This document shows, piece by piece, positions 1 through 7,440 of a DNA stretch of 64,000 nt (its first letter is position 1; the number at the start of each line of letters is the position of its first letter). The DNA lies in NCBI RefSeq assembly GCF_011043625.1, contig NZ_JAAKGT010000004.1, positions 248,001-312,000 of the forward strand. Reading direction: 5' to 3'. This DNA is from Caulobacter sp. 602-2. Lineage in GTDB: Bacteria; Pseudomonadota; Alphaproteobacteria; Caulobacterales; Caulobacteraceae. The notes below the pieces were generated by a model. It was not told the origin of the DNA, made no database searches, and was given only the letters and a program-made list of their open reading frames with translations. Both the position numbers and the translations under genes were made by a program.

Positions 1-303
1 GGCCCGCTTTTCCGAAAGGGCCAGGTTGGCGTCGGGCGCGCCCACGGCGTCGGCCAGGCCCACCACGTGCACGTTCTTGGCCGTGCAGCCCTTGGCCATG
101 TCGGCCGCGCCGCGCAGCACCTGGCGGGCCTCGCGGGTCACCGCCGCCGAATCCCGCTCGAAATAGATGGAGACGGAGAAGTCTTCGCAGGCCGCCGGAA
201 GGGCCTCGATCTGCGACCGCGATTTCGGCCATGGGCTGCTCGCGCAACCGGCCGCCGCAACACCGATCGCCGCCATAGCGATCCAAACGCCCGCCTTGCT
301 CAT
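1..303 (-). CDS. OmpA-like lipoprotein, 3' end beyond window
   Basis: The reading frame starts at an ATG (complement of 301-303) and runs off the left edge, giving 101 visible residues. An N-terminal hydrophobic stretch ends in a lipobox (VAAAGC), so the product is probably a lipoprotein anchored at Cys20. Downstream, SVSIYFERDSAAVT, then AGAADM-like helix and HVVGLADAVG followed by NLALSEKRA, match the start of an OmpA C-terminal peptidoglycan-binding domain (FxxxSxxL, GxaD, NxxLSxxRA). Role inferred: links the outer membrane to the cell wall. The C-terminal half of the domain is not seen, so other OmpA-family lipoproteins cannot be told apart. Confidence 0.75.
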   Translation of the reverse strand, partial: MSKAGVWIAMAAIGVAAAGCASSPWPKSRSQIEALPAACEDFSVSIYFERDSAAVTREARQVLRGAADMAKGCTAKNVHVVGLADAVGAPDANLALSEKRA

Positions 304-405
304 TCGTCGCCCTCTTGTTGCACCCACCAAATCGCCCCTCCGGACATGCCAAAGGCGGCCGACGCGCGCCGACCGCCTTCGAGATCCTGTTCGGACGAGG
401 CCGCC

Positions 406-747
406 TTAGCGGGGGCTGCCGTCCTCCCAGAAATAACGACCGCTGCGCGAGTCGTAGTAGTAATACCGTCCAGCGCGCTCGTCATAGTACTGGCGACGAT
501 TCACGTTGGTGGCGCCGCAGCCGCCGTCTTCGCGGCAGCCCTTGATGGCGCCCGCGGTGCCGCCGATGGCCGCGCCGATGGCCGCCCCGGTCCCTGCGTC
601 GCCCGCGCCGACATTGTTGCCGATCACGGCGCCGGCGAGGGCGCCGAGGGCCGCGCCGCCGGCGGCGTTGCGTTCGGTGTTGCCGGTGGCGGTACAGGCG
701 GTGGCCAGCAGGCCGGCGGCCGCCACGGCGATCACGGTGGTCTTCAT
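406..747 (-). CDS. Glycine-zipper lipoprotein (YMGG-like)
   Basis: 113 residues. A short signal peptide ends in a lipobox-like LLATAC, followed by a glycine-zipper membrane segment (repeated GxxxG/AxxxG from about residue 29 to 70: GGAALGALAGAVIGNN, GAAIGAAIGG). The tail is rich in Tyr and Arg (DERAGRYYYYDSRSGRYF). Such proteins sit in the cell envelope and are often stress-induced; the exact function is unknown. The ATG at 747 is chosen because it begins the signal peptide; a longer frame upstream would have none. A GGAAC-N17-CGTT promoter lies about 36-60 bases upstream, supporting control by an EcfG/SigT-type sigma factor. Confidence 0.8.
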   Translation of the reverse strand: MKTTVIAVAAAGLLATACTATGNTERNAAGGAALGALAGAVIGNNVGAGDAGTGAAIGAAIGGTAGAIKGCREDGGCGATNVNRRQYYDERAGRYYYYDSRSGRYFWEDGSPR

Positions 748-782
748 CTTGGCTCTCCGTTCGAGCGTGTCCCGGTCACTCA

Positions 783-808
783 AACGGAACATGGCCGAGG
801 GAAGTTCC
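783..808 (-). promoter_or_regulatory. EcfG/SigT-type stress promoter for glycine-zipper gene
   Basis: On the minus strand GGAAC (808-804) is followed by exactly 17 bases and CGTT (786-783). This matches the GGAAC-N16/17-CGTT consensus of alphaproteobacterial general-stress sigma factors. The -10 lies 36 bases upstream of the gene start at 747. It is arranged back-to-back with a second copy at 823-847 facing the other way. Confidence 0.65.
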
Positions 809-822
809 GGCCCGCGCGCCTG

Positions 823-847
823 GGAACCCCCGCCAAGCGCCGCCGTT
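823..847 (+). promoter_or_regulatory. EcfG/SigT-type stress promoter for lipid kinase operon
   Basis: GGAAC (823-827), 16 bases, then CGTT (844-847), on the plus strand. The distance to the start codon at 893 is 45 bases, which suits a short leader. It is divergent to the copy at 783-808, so one intergenic region appears to serve two stress-induced transcripts. Confidence 0.6.
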
Positions 848-892
848 TGCTCCGGACGGGGGCCGCTTTGGGCCGCGCCGAGGGGAGTTTGC

Positions 893-1750
893 ATGCGCGT
901 CGAACTGGTCGCCAACGTCGCTTCGGGATCGGTGGGACGGGATGGTCCCGAGAGGGCCGAGGCGATCCTGGCCGAGCATGGCGTCGAGGCGACCGTCCAT
1001 GCACCGGCCGGCGGCGAGCTGGAGGCCTGTCTCTCGCAGGCGCTGTCGCGAAAGCCCGACGCGCTGTTCGTGCTGGCCGGCGACGGCACCGCCCGGGCCG
1101 CGGCCGAGATGGCCGGTCCCGACGGCCCGCTGGTCGCGCCGCTGCCAGGCGGCACCATGAACATGCTGCCTCGCGCGCTCTATGGCGAGCGGGCCTGGCC
1201 CGAGGCGCTGAAGGCCTGCCTGACCCACGGCGAGGAGCGGATGATCTCGGGCGGCGAGGTGGCCGGCCGACTGTTCTTCGTCGCCGCGATCCTCGGCAGC
1301 CCGGCCCTGTGGGCCGAGGCGCGCGAGGCCGCCCGGCAGGGCCGCGCGGACCTGGCCATCATGCGCGCCCAGCGCGCCCTGCGCCGGGCCTTCTCCAGCC
1401 GCCTGCGCTACGTGCTGGACGGTCGGCCCAAGGAGAAGACCGAGGCCCTGACCCTGATGTGCCCGCTGGTCTCCACGGCCCTGGACGCCGACGAGCGGGC
1501 CCTGGAGGCCGCGGCCCTGGATCCCTCCAACGCCCTCGACATCTTCCGCCTGGGGGTGAAGACCGTCACCGGCGCCTGGCGCGACGACCCGTCGGTCAGC
1601 GTCGGCCGCTGCCGGGTGGGGCGGGCCTGGGCCGGCGGGCGCATCCCGGCCATCCTGGACGGCGAGCCGGTGCGGCTGGACGACCACGTCTCGATCCGCT
1701 TCCGGCCCAAGGCCTTCCGCGCCCTGGCCCTCAGGGACGACGCGCCGTGA
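893..1750 (+). CDS. Diacylglycerol/lipid kinase family protein
   Basis: 285 residues from the ATG at 893. It shows the two signature blocks of the diacylglycerol kinase catalytic domain (DAGK_cat, LCB5/YegS type): the nucleotide-binding LAGDGTARAAAEM near residue 60 and PLPGGTMNMLPRAL near residue 83. Members phosphorylate diacylglycerol, sphingosine or related lipids with ATP at the membrane. The substrate here cannot be read from sequence. The stop codon overlaps the GTG start of the metallophosphoesterase (GTGA), so the two are probably translated together. An EcfG-type promoter precedes it, suggesting stress-linked lipid phosphorylation. Confidence 0.85.
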   Translation: MRVELVANVASGSVGRDGPERAEAILAEHGVEATVHAPAGGELEACLSQALSRKPDALFVLAGDGTARAAAEMAGPDGPLVAPLPGGTMNMLPRALYGERAWPEALKACLTHGEERMISGGEVAGRLFFVAAILGSPALWAEAREAARQGRADLAIMRAQRALRRAFSSRLRYVLDGRPKEKTEALTLMCPLVSTALDADERALEAAALDPSNALDIFRLGVKTVTGAWRDDPSVSVGRCRVGRAWAGGRIPAILDGEPVRLDDHVSIRFRPKAFRALALRDDAP

Positions 1751-2568
1751 CCGGAGCCGTCTTCAAGATGGTTCAGGTCTCCGACATCCATTTCGGGGGC
1801 GAGCATCCAGAGGCGGTGGAAGCGGCGGTGGAGTGCATCCACGCCGCGCGCCCGGACCTGGTCATCGGGGCCGGCGACCTGACCAAGGACGGCGCCCAGG
1901 TCGAGTTCGATGCCGCGCGCGCCTGGTTCGCGCGCCTGCCGTCGCCGCAGCTGCTGGCGCCGGGCAATCACGACACGCCGTTCAAGGGGCCGGTGGAGAT
2001 CCTTGAGCGGCTGGCGGTTCCCTGGCGGCGCTACGAGGCGCGGTTCGGCGAGCCGGACGGCCTGTCGTACCGCGATGAGCGGGCGGCGGTGTTCACCCTC
2101 AACTCCGCCCGTGGCGCGCAGATCCGCTGGAACTGGTCGAAGGGGGCGGTGTCGCGTTCGCAGACCAAGGCCGTGGCCAAGCGCCTGGCCGCAGAGCCGC
2201 CCGGGCGGCTGAAGGTGGTGGTCTGCCACCACCCATTGATCGAGATGATGGGCGGGCCGATGACCGCCAAGGTGCGGGGCGGACAGGCCGCGGCCCTGGC
2301 CTTCGCCAACGCCGGCGCCGATCTCGTGCTGACCGGCCACATCCACGCGCCGTTCGTGCACGCCTATCCCTATGCCGGCGGCTGCACCCAGGCGGTGGGG
2401 TCGGGCACCCTGTCGGTGCGCGAACGCGGCGTGCCGCCCAGCTTCAACATCATCGAGGCCGACGAGAGCGAGATGCGCATCACCGCCATGGCCTTCGAGC
2501 GCACCGGCTTCGTCGTCTGGCGCACCTGGGCGGTGAACCGCCGGCCCAACTGCAAGGTCGTCTCCTAG
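1747..2568 (+). CDS. Metallophosphoesterase
   Basis: 273 residues from GTG 1747, which overlaps the upstream stop; an ATG at 1768 is the alternative. All blocks of the calcineurin-like phosphoesterase fold are present in order: VSDIHFGG (D-x-H), GAGDLTKDG, GNHD, VCHHPL and TGHIHAP. The protein should hydrolyse a phosphomonoester or diester using two metal ions. Coupling to a lipid kinase hints at a kinase/phosphatase couple acting on lipid or nucleotide substrates, but this is inference. No signal peptide or membrane segment is seen, so it is probably cytoplasmic. Confidence 0.85.
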   Translation: MTGAVFKMVQVSDIHFGGEHPEAVEAAVECIHAARPDLVIGAGDLTKDGAQVEFDAARAWFARLPSPQLLAPGNHDTPFKGPVEILERLAVPWRRYEARFGEPDGLSYRDERAAVFTLNSARGAQIRWNWSKGAVSRSQTKAVAKRLAAEPPGRLKVVVCHHPLIEMMGGPMTAKVRGGQAAALAFANAGADLVLTGHIHAPFVHAYPYAGGCTQAVGSGTLSVRERGVPPSFNIIEADESEMRITAMAFERTGFVVWRTWAVNRRPNCKVVS

Positions 2569-2612
2569 GAGCGATCTACTCTCGGCATCCACGCCATTTT
2601 TCATCCGAACAT

Positions 2613-2705
2613 CCCCGCGAAGGCGGGGAACCAAGCCGAACCCGAAGATGATCCACGGCCGCGCGACCTCCTGAAAGCCAGCTTGGATCCCCGCATTCGC
2701 GGGGA
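2613..2705. repeat. Pair of inverted REP-like palindromes
   Basis: Copy one (2613-2636) reads CCCCGCGAAGGCGGGG followed by AACCAAGC. Copy two (2681-2705) is the same element in reverse complement: GCTTGG followed by ATCCCCGCATTCGCGGGGA. Each copy is itself a hairpin, and together they can form a larger stem. They lie between the convergent metallophosphoesterase and superoxide dismutase genes, the usual location for REP elements. Confidence 0.75.
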
Positions 2706-2770
2706 AGACGGTTTCGTGGGGAGGTTCTCGGGTGAGTGTCGATCTGTCCAGGGACGAACCCCTGAACGCA

Positions 2771-2802
2771 AGAAGGGCGGGACCTTGCGATCCCGCCCTT
2801 CT
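2771..2802 (-). terminator. Terminator hairpin downstream of sodB
   Basis: A perfect 12-base stem (AGAAGGGCGGGA at 2771-2782 and its complement at 2791-2802) with an 8-base loop sits 25 bases past the sodB stop codon. The following bases on the minus strand are only weakly T-rich, so termination may be inefficient or bidirectional. Confidence 0.65.
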
Positions 2803-2826
2803 CGAGGTCGGCCCTCGGTTGGTCGC

Positions 2827-3438
2827 TTAGACCGGGTAGGTCCAGGCTTCGCCCTGGCCCTGAGCCGCGGCGTACTGGGCGTCGGCGAACGCCCAGTTGG
2901 GCAGCGCGTCGAACCAGGCTTCCAGGAAGCCCTTACGGTTGTTCTGGTGGTCGAGGTAGTAGGCGTGCTCCCACACGTCGCAGACCAGCAGCGGGGTCAC
3001 GCCCGGCTTGGTCATGGCGCCGTCGGCGTCGTGGGTCGAGATGAGCGACAGCTTGGCGCCTTCGGCGACCAGCCAGGCCCAGCCCGAACCGAAGTGGCCG
3101 ACGCCCTCGGCGACGAACTTTTCCTTCAGGCCGGCCAGGCCGCCGAAGGTTTCGTCGATGGCCTTGGCCAGGGCTTCGCCCGGGCCGGCGCTGGCCGGAG
3201 CCATGCATTCCCAGAAGAAGGCGTGGTTCCACGCCTGGGCGGCGTTGTTGAACACCTTGCCCGGGCCGGCGTCGGCGATGACGGCTTCCAGCGAGCGGCT
3301 GTCGTCTTCCGGCAGCAGGCCGTTCAGCGCGTTGACGTACGCCGCGTGGTGCTTGTCGTGGTGGAAGTGGAGGGTGTTGGCCGAGATGGTCGGCTGGAGC
3401 GCCTCGTAGGCGTAGGGCAGGTCGGGCAGCTTGAACAT
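2827..3438 (-). CDS. sodB: Superoxide dismutase [Fe]
   Basis: 203 residues, the normal length. It converts superoxide to oxygen and hydrogen peroxide in the cytoplasm. Metal ligands are visible: His26 (in HFHHDKHH), His72 (AWNHAFFW), Asp154 and His158 (DVWEHAYYLD). Gln68 in the AAQAWNH motif is typical of iron rather than manganese enzymes. The ATG at 3438 gives the canonical MFKLPDLPYAY start. No secretion signal is present. The leader holds a GC hairpin (3458-3481). A strong stem follows the gene. It is a single-gene transcript by its spacing. Confidence 0.96.
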   Translation of the reverse strand: MFKLPDLPYAYEALQPTISANTLHFHHDKHHAAYVNALNGLLPEDDSRSLEAVIADAGPGKVFNNAAQAWNHAFFWECMAPASAGPGEALAKAIDETFGGLAGLKEKFVAEGVGHFGSGWAWLVAEGAKLSLISTHDADGAMTKPGVTPLLVCDVWEHAYYLDHQNNRKGFLEAWFDALPNWAFADAQYAAAQGQGEAWTYPV

Positions 3439-3500
3439 GGTCACTCCATGGCGAAACGCCCCCGGAAGATGGGCCGGGGGCGGTTGAAAGCTAGACATTC

Positions 3501-3521
3501 GCGCTGAAAAAATTTCAGCGC
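3501..3521 (-). terminator. Hairpin at 3' end of membrane-protein gene
   Basis: GCGCTGAAA (3501-3509) and TTTCAGCGC (3513-3521) form a perfect 9-base stem around a 3-base A/T loop. It overlaps the stop codon of the gene ending at 3515 and separates it from sodB. No T-tract follows the stem, but the A/T core could still promote release. Confidence 0.5.
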
Positions 3522-3913
3522 TTGGGCGGAGTCCTCGAAGCCATGAAGGCCTGGGCGACGGCCGCCGTAAAGGTCGGGTTCTTGAGCGCGAAGACGCCGG
3601 CGGCCAGGGCCGCGCCGATCGACAGGATCGGGCGATCCTTGACGATGTCGACGATGCGCTCGGCGAAGCCGTTCACCTCGGGCGGCGGCGCGTGGCGCGC
3701 GCGGCCGGCCTCGGCCCGGTTGGCGGCGATCAGCCCGGCCACCGCGACGACGAAGGCGGCCACGGCGGCCACCACCGCGGCCGCTCCGGCCGAGGTCAGG
3801 ACCGGGGCCAGCACCGCGTACAGCGCGAAGGCGGCGGCGAACACGCTCACGGCAGCGGCCGCGGCGATCGCCGCGGCCGCTGCCAGCGTCATCAGGGTCT
3901 TTTCGAAGATCAC
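3515..3913 (-). CDS. Ala-rich membrane protein, partner of DUF883 protein
   Basis: 132 residues starting at a GTG that overlaps the stop of the upstream gene by four bases (GTGA), which implies translational coupling. Two long hydrophobic alanine/valine segments (about residues 7-38 and 40-62) are followed by a charged stretch and a third hydrophobic segment (about 95-110). The layout resembles the small membrane proteins that accompany DUF883/ElaB-YqjD genes and are often labelled holin-like. No catalytic motif is present. The function is unknown; membrane or ribosome tethering in stress is a guess from its neighbour and the upstream stress promoter. Confidence 0.75.
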   Translation of the reverse strand: MIFEKTLMTLAAAAAIAAAAAVSVFAAAFALYAVLAPVLTSAGAAAVVAAVAAFVVAVAGLIAANRAEAGRARHAPPPEVNGFAERIVDIVKDRPILSIGAALAAGVFALKNPTFTAAVAQAFMASRTPPKR

Positions 3914-4260
3914 TTGTTGTGGCTGCGGCTGCCGGCGAGCAGGAGGCCCAGAAGGACGCCGACGCCGAGGCCGGCCAGGGTGGCGGTGATCGGACGCTCG
4001 CGGACGCGCTCGGAGACGTACTTCTGGGCGTCTTCCAGCTGCTGGCCGGCGGTGTCGGTGTAGGTGCGGCTCTGGGCGCGCAGGGTGTCGAAGCTGTCGA
4101 CCAGGTTCTTTTCCAGGCGCTTGGCGGCGTCGGCGAAGCTGGCCTTGGCGGCGCTGGCGGCCTCGGCGAAGGAGCGCTCGGCATGCTCGGCGGCCGCGCC
4201 AGCGGCGGCCGTCGCCTTGTCGGCTTCCTTCTGAGCGGTGTTCAAGGCGTTCGCGGGCAT
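3910..4260 (-). CDS. DUF883 (ElaB/YqjD-like) C-tail membrane protein
   Basis: 116 residues. An amphipathic, alanine- and glutamate-rich helical region (residues 1-85) is followed by the DUF883 hallmark: RERPITATLAGLGVGVLLGLLLAGSR, a single C-terminal membrane segment with a glycine zipper and a basic end. E. coli relatives anchor ribosomes to the inner membrane in stationary phase. First gene of a two-gene operon with the membrane protein at 3515-3913. An EcfG-type promoter (4321-4346) lies 61 bases upstream, consistent with stationary-phase or stress expression. Confidence 0.85.
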   Translation of the reverse strand: MPANALNTAQKEADKATAAAGAAAEHAERSFAEAASAAKASFADAAKRLEKNLVDSFDTLRAQSRTYTDTAGQQLEDAQKYVSERVRERPITATLAGLGVGVLLGLLLAGSRSHNK

Positions 4261-4320
4261 GTCTCGTCTCCGGTTCGCAGCGGGGCTTTACGGGAAGTGC
4301 AGCTGAAGCTGCGCCCCGTC

Positions 4321-4346
4321 AACGCGGAGCCCGCACGGCCAGTTCC
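4321..4346 (-). promoter_or_regulatory. EcfG/SigT-type stress promoter for DUF883 operon
   Basis: On the minus strand GGAAC (4346-4342), 17 bases, CGTT (4324-4321). It fits the general-stress consensus exactly and points to the DUF883 gene starting at 4260. DUF883-family genes are known members of stress regulons in related bacteria, so the match is functionally sensible. Confidence 0.7.
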
Positions 4347-4443
4347 CACCTTAGCGCGACCGGAAAAGCTTCACCACAGGAGATCGCGCTGGAGCATCCG
4401 ATCCCCGCTCGCGCCACGCGAGAAGCCGGTCTATGTTCGAATC

Positions 4444-6327
4444 ATGGCGGACGCGGATGCAGAACGGGCATCGGACCAGGAGGCCCGCAGATTGCGGGCG
4501 GCGACGGCTCTGGCCGGAGCGTGGAAGGACGCCGACGACCCGCGCCTGTCCCGCCTGACGCGGCTGGCCGCGCGCCTGTTCGAGGCGCCCCGCGCCGCCC
4601 TCATGCTGATCGAGCCCGACCGTGTTCGCCTGGTCGGCCGGGTCGGCTACGCCGCCGAATCTCTTTCCCGCGAGGCACCGCTGGCTGATCTCGTCCTGCG
4701 CTGCAGCCGCTCGGCGCTGCACGCCGACGTCTCCGGGACGGCCTTCTTCGCCTGCGCGCCCCTGCGCGATCCGCGCGGCCTGGTGGTCGGCGTGCTGGCG
4801 GTCGAGGACGACCGGCCTCGTGACGGGATCACGCCCGGCCAGCTGGAAACCTTGGGCGAACTGGCGGACCTCGCCATCGAGGAGCTGATCCGCGGCGCCG
4901 ACCAGGCCCGCGCGGCGGCCGAGCGGCTGCTGGACGCCGAACGCCTGGCCCTGGCCCTGAGCGCGGCGCGGCTTGGCGAGTTCGAGTGGAACGTCAAGAC
5001 CGACCGCCTGCGGATCAGCGAGCGCATGGCCCGGATCAGCGGCATTCCCGCTGGCGAGGTTCCGGCCGAAGAGGGCAAGGCCGTCTGGCCCTATATCCAT
5101 CCCGAAGACCGCGAGATCACCCGCGAGGACCTGCGGGCCCAGCTGCGCGACACCGGCCGCTACGAGGTCGAGTATCGCCGCGCCCAGGGCGTCGACGGCC
5201 ACGAGCAGTGGAGCCGAGGCTGCGGGGTCATGGTGCTGGATGACGAGGGCCAGCCCGACCTGCTGATGGGCGTGGTGCAGGACATCACCGACCAGCGCGA
5301 GGCCGACGAGCGGCGCGACAACCTGGTGGCCGAGCTGGACCACCGCATCAAGAACATCCTGGCGGTGGTGCAGTCGGTCGCCGCCCAGTCGGCGCGCAAG
5401 AGCTCGTCGCTGGACGCCTTTCTCAAGACCTTCGCCGCGCGGCTGAAGTCGATGAGCTCGGCCCACGACCTGATCAGCGCGGCGCGCTGGCGCGGGGCGA
5501 CCCTGGGCCGGATCGCCGCGGCCGAACTGGGCGGTCTGGCCCCCAACCAGACCCGCTGGGACGGGCCGGAGCTGTTCCTGACCCCGCGCGCGGCGGCCGC
5601 CCTGTCGCTGGCCCTGCACGAACTGGCGGTCAATGCGGTGAAGTACGGCTCGCTGTCGACCGAGACCGGCCGGGTCGAGATCGTCTGGCGCCGTTCGCCC
5701 GACGGCGGCTTCAGCCTGGAATGGCTGGAGACCGGCGGCCCGCTGACCAGCGAGCCGACCACGCGCGGCTTCGGCGCGACGCTGGTCGAGGACGTGGTCG
5801 GGCGCGAGCTCGGCGGCGAGGCCAAGATCGATTATCGGCGCAGCGGCGTCACGGCGATGATCCATGCGGCCGCCTCGGCCCTGGCCGACGCTCCCGAGCC
5901 CGAACCGGCGCCGGCCGAGCCCGAGCGCATCGTCGAGACCATCGGCGGCGGCGACGACAACTTCCGCGCCGGGGCCATCGCCGGCCTCAAGGTGCTGATC
6001 GTCGAGGACTCGCTGCTGCTGGCCATGGAGCTGGAGGCGGGCCTGGAGGACAGCGGCGTCGAGGTGGTCGGCTGCGCGGCCGAGTTGGGCGAGGCCCTGT
6101 CGATGCTGGAGCAGACCTTCGACGCGGCCGTGCTCGACGCCGACCTCAACGGCCAGTCGGTGGCGCCGGTCGCCGAGGTGCTGCGCAAGGAAGGCCGGCC
6201 GTTCGTGTTCGCCACCGGCTATGCCGACAAGGCCGCGCCCATGGGCTTCGACGCCCCGATCGTGCGCAAGCCCTACAACGTCCACCAGATCGCCAAGGCC
6301 CTGGCCTCGGTGACGGGGCGGGGGTGA
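4444..6327 (+). CDS. GAF-PAS-HWE histidine kinase with C-terminal receiver
   Basis: 627 residues from ATG 4444. Domains in order: GAF-like sensor (about 30-145), PAS (about 165-290, ending in VVQDITDQREADERR), HWE/HisKA_2 dimerisation helix with the phospho-acceptor His300 (ELDHRIKNILAVVQ), ATPase with N box ALHELAVNAVKYGSL and the family's W-x-E (EWLETGG), then a receiver domain (about 515-625) with predicted phospho-Asp565 (AVLDADLNG) and the conserved Lys of RKPY. No membrane segment, so it senses a cytoplasmic signal or is recruited. HWE kinases commonly feed the PhyR/EcfG stress pathway. Its location beside three EcfG-type promoters fits, but a direct link is inference. Confidence 0.92.
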   Translation: MADADAERASDQEARRLRAATALAGAWKDADDPRLSRLTRLAARLFEAPRAALMLIEPDRVRLVGRVGYAAESLSREAPLADLVLRCSRSALHADVSGTAFFACAPLRDPRGLVVGVLAVEDDRPRDGITPGQLETLGELADLAIEELIRGADQARAAAERLLDAERLALALSAARLGEFEWNVKTDRLRISERMARISGIPAGEVPAEEGKAVWPYIHPEDREITREDLRAQLRDTGRYEVEYRRAQGVDGHEQWSRGCGVMVLDDEGQPDLLMGVVQDITDQREADERRDNLVAELDHRIKNILAVVQSVAAQSARKSSSLDAFLKTFAARLKSMSSAHDLISAARWRGATLGRIAAAELGGLAPNQTRWDGPELFLTPRAAAALSLALHELAVNAVKYGSLSTETGRVEIVWRRSPDGGFSLEWLETGGPLTSEPTTRGFGATLVEDVVGRELGGEAKIDYRRSGVTAMIHAAASALADAPEPEPAPAEPERIVETIGGGDDNFRAGAIAGLKVLIVEDSLLLAMELEAGLEDSGVEVVGCAAELGEALSMLEQTFDAAVLDADLNGQSVAPVAEVLRKEGRPFVFATGYADKAAPMGFDAPIVRKPYNVHQIAKALASVTGRG

Positions 6328-6334
6328 GGGGAAT

Positions 6335-6486
6335 CCTTCTCCCCTTGCGGGAGAAGGTGTCGACGTAGTCGACGGATGAGGGGTCTCTCAAAAGCTGAAC
6401 GCCGCGCTATTGTCGCGGCGGACAGGGCTTTCCACCCCTCACCCGACCCGCTTCGCGGGCCACCCTCTCCCACAAGGGGAGAGGGA
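6335..6486. repeat. Two inverted copies of an intergenic palindromic repeat
   Basis: Copy one (6335-6390) contains CTCCCCTTGCGGGAGA, GTCGACGTAGTCGAC and GATGAGGGGTCTCTCA. Copy two (6432-6486) is in the opposite orientation: CACCCCTCACCCGACC, GCTTCGCGGGCC, then CTCTCCCACAAGGGGAGAGG. A third member, closest to copy two, lies at 63928-63987. The element fills the gap between the kinase and tesB, which converge here. Confidence 0.75.
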
Positions 6487-6493
6487 TCTTGAG

Positions 6494-7348
6494 CTACTTC
6501 CGGATCCGCATCAGGCATTCCTGCGCGACCGAGGCCACCAGCTTGCCGTCGCGGCTGAACATCTGGCCGCGCACGAGGCCCCGGCCCTGCGAGGCGCTGG
6601 GGCTGTCCTGCGCGAACAGGGTCCAGTCGTTGAAGTCGAAGGGGTGGTGGAACCACATGGCGTGGTCGAGGCTGGCGGCCTGCAGGCCCGGCGTCGTCCA
6701 GATCAGGCCGTGCGGACGCAGGGCGCTTTCCATGAAGGCCATGTCGGACGCGTAGGCCAGGGCGGCCTGCTGCATGCGAATGTCCTCGCCCAGCGGGGCG
6801 ACGGCGCGCATCCACACCTGCTTCTCGCCCGACTTCTTTTCCGGGGCGACCGGGTTCTGCGGATCGATCCAGCGCAGGTCGACGGGGCGGGGGCGCTCCA
6901 TGAAGGCCAGCATCTTGGGATGGATCTGGTCGCCCAGGCTGCGCAGGTACTCGGCCTCGGTCGGCAGGGTTTCGGGCGCGGGGACGTTCGGCGCCTCGAA
7001 CTGGTGCTCCAAACCCACTTCCGGCGTCTGGAACGAGGCGGCCAGGTTGAAGATCTGCTCGCCGTGCTGGATGGCGGCCACCCGGCGGGTGGTGAAGGTG
7101 CCGCCGTCGCGGGCGCGCTCGACCTCGTAGAGCACCGGGGCGTTCACGTCGCCGGGGCGGATGAAATAGGCGTGCAGCGAGTGGCAGATCCGGTCGGGCA
7201 CGGTCTGGTAGGCCGCGGTCAGGGCCTGGGCGATGACCAGTCCGCCGAAGATGCGCGGAAAGCCGTCGTTGGGGCTGATGCCCCGGAACAGGTTCACCTC
7301 GATCGGTTCGAGGGTCAGGATCTCGGCGAGGTTCTCGGGCGTCTGCAT
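6494..7348 (-). CDS. tesB: Acyl-CoA thioesterase II
   Basis: 284 residues, the normal TesB length. It hydrolyses medium- and long-chain acyl-CoA to free fatty acid and CoA in the cytoplasm. The double hot-dog architecture is recognisable: N-terminal domain with FRGISPNDGFPRIFGGLVIAQAL and SLHAYFIRPGD, C-terminal domain with the catalytic Asp region SLDHAMWFHHPFDFNDW and final GLVRGQMFSRDGKLVASVAQECLMR. The start is the ATG at 7348. It is divergent to the deacetylase-like gene; a perfect 11-base inverted repeat lies between them (7382-7409). Confidence 0.95.
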   Translation of the reverse strand: MQTPENLAEILTLEPIEVNLFRGISPNDGFPRIFGGLVIAQALTAAYQTVPDRICHSLHAYFIRPGDVNAPVLYEVERARDGGTFTTRRVAAIQHGEQIFNLAASFQTPEVGLEHQFEAPNVPAPETLPTEAEYLRSLGDQIHPKMLAFMERPRPVDLRWIDPQNPVAPEKKSGEKQVWMRAVAPLGEDIRMQQAALAYASDMAFMESALRPHGLIWTTPGLQAASLDHAMWFHHPFDFNDWTLFAQDSPSASQGRGLVRGQMFSRDGKLVASVAQECLMRIRK

Positions 7349-7381
7349 GGTGCGCTGCGATAAGCTTCACGGACGACCAGA

Positions 7382-7409
7382 GCAAGGCTGACCATAACGT
7401 CAGCCTTGC
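7382..7409. promoter_or_regulatory. Operator-like inverted repeat between tesB and deacetylase gene
   Basis: GCAAGGCTGAC (7382-7392) and GTCAGCCTTGC (7399-7409) are exact complements around CATAAC. It is 34 bases upstream of the tesB start and 31 bases upstream of the divergent ATG at 7441. The position suits an operator acting on both genes; a shared hairpin in the two leaders is the alternative. No regulator gene is adjacent. Confidence 0.5.
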
Positions 7410-7440
7410 GCCGCATGGTCGCGGCGCCCATGCTTTGGCC

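Noticed and set aside
67..2568. An 833-residue open frame on the plus strand
   Set aside because: Only the last 273 residues (from GTG 1747) have protein-like composition and a known fold; the rest is antisense or out of frame to the lipid kinase and lipoprotein genes.
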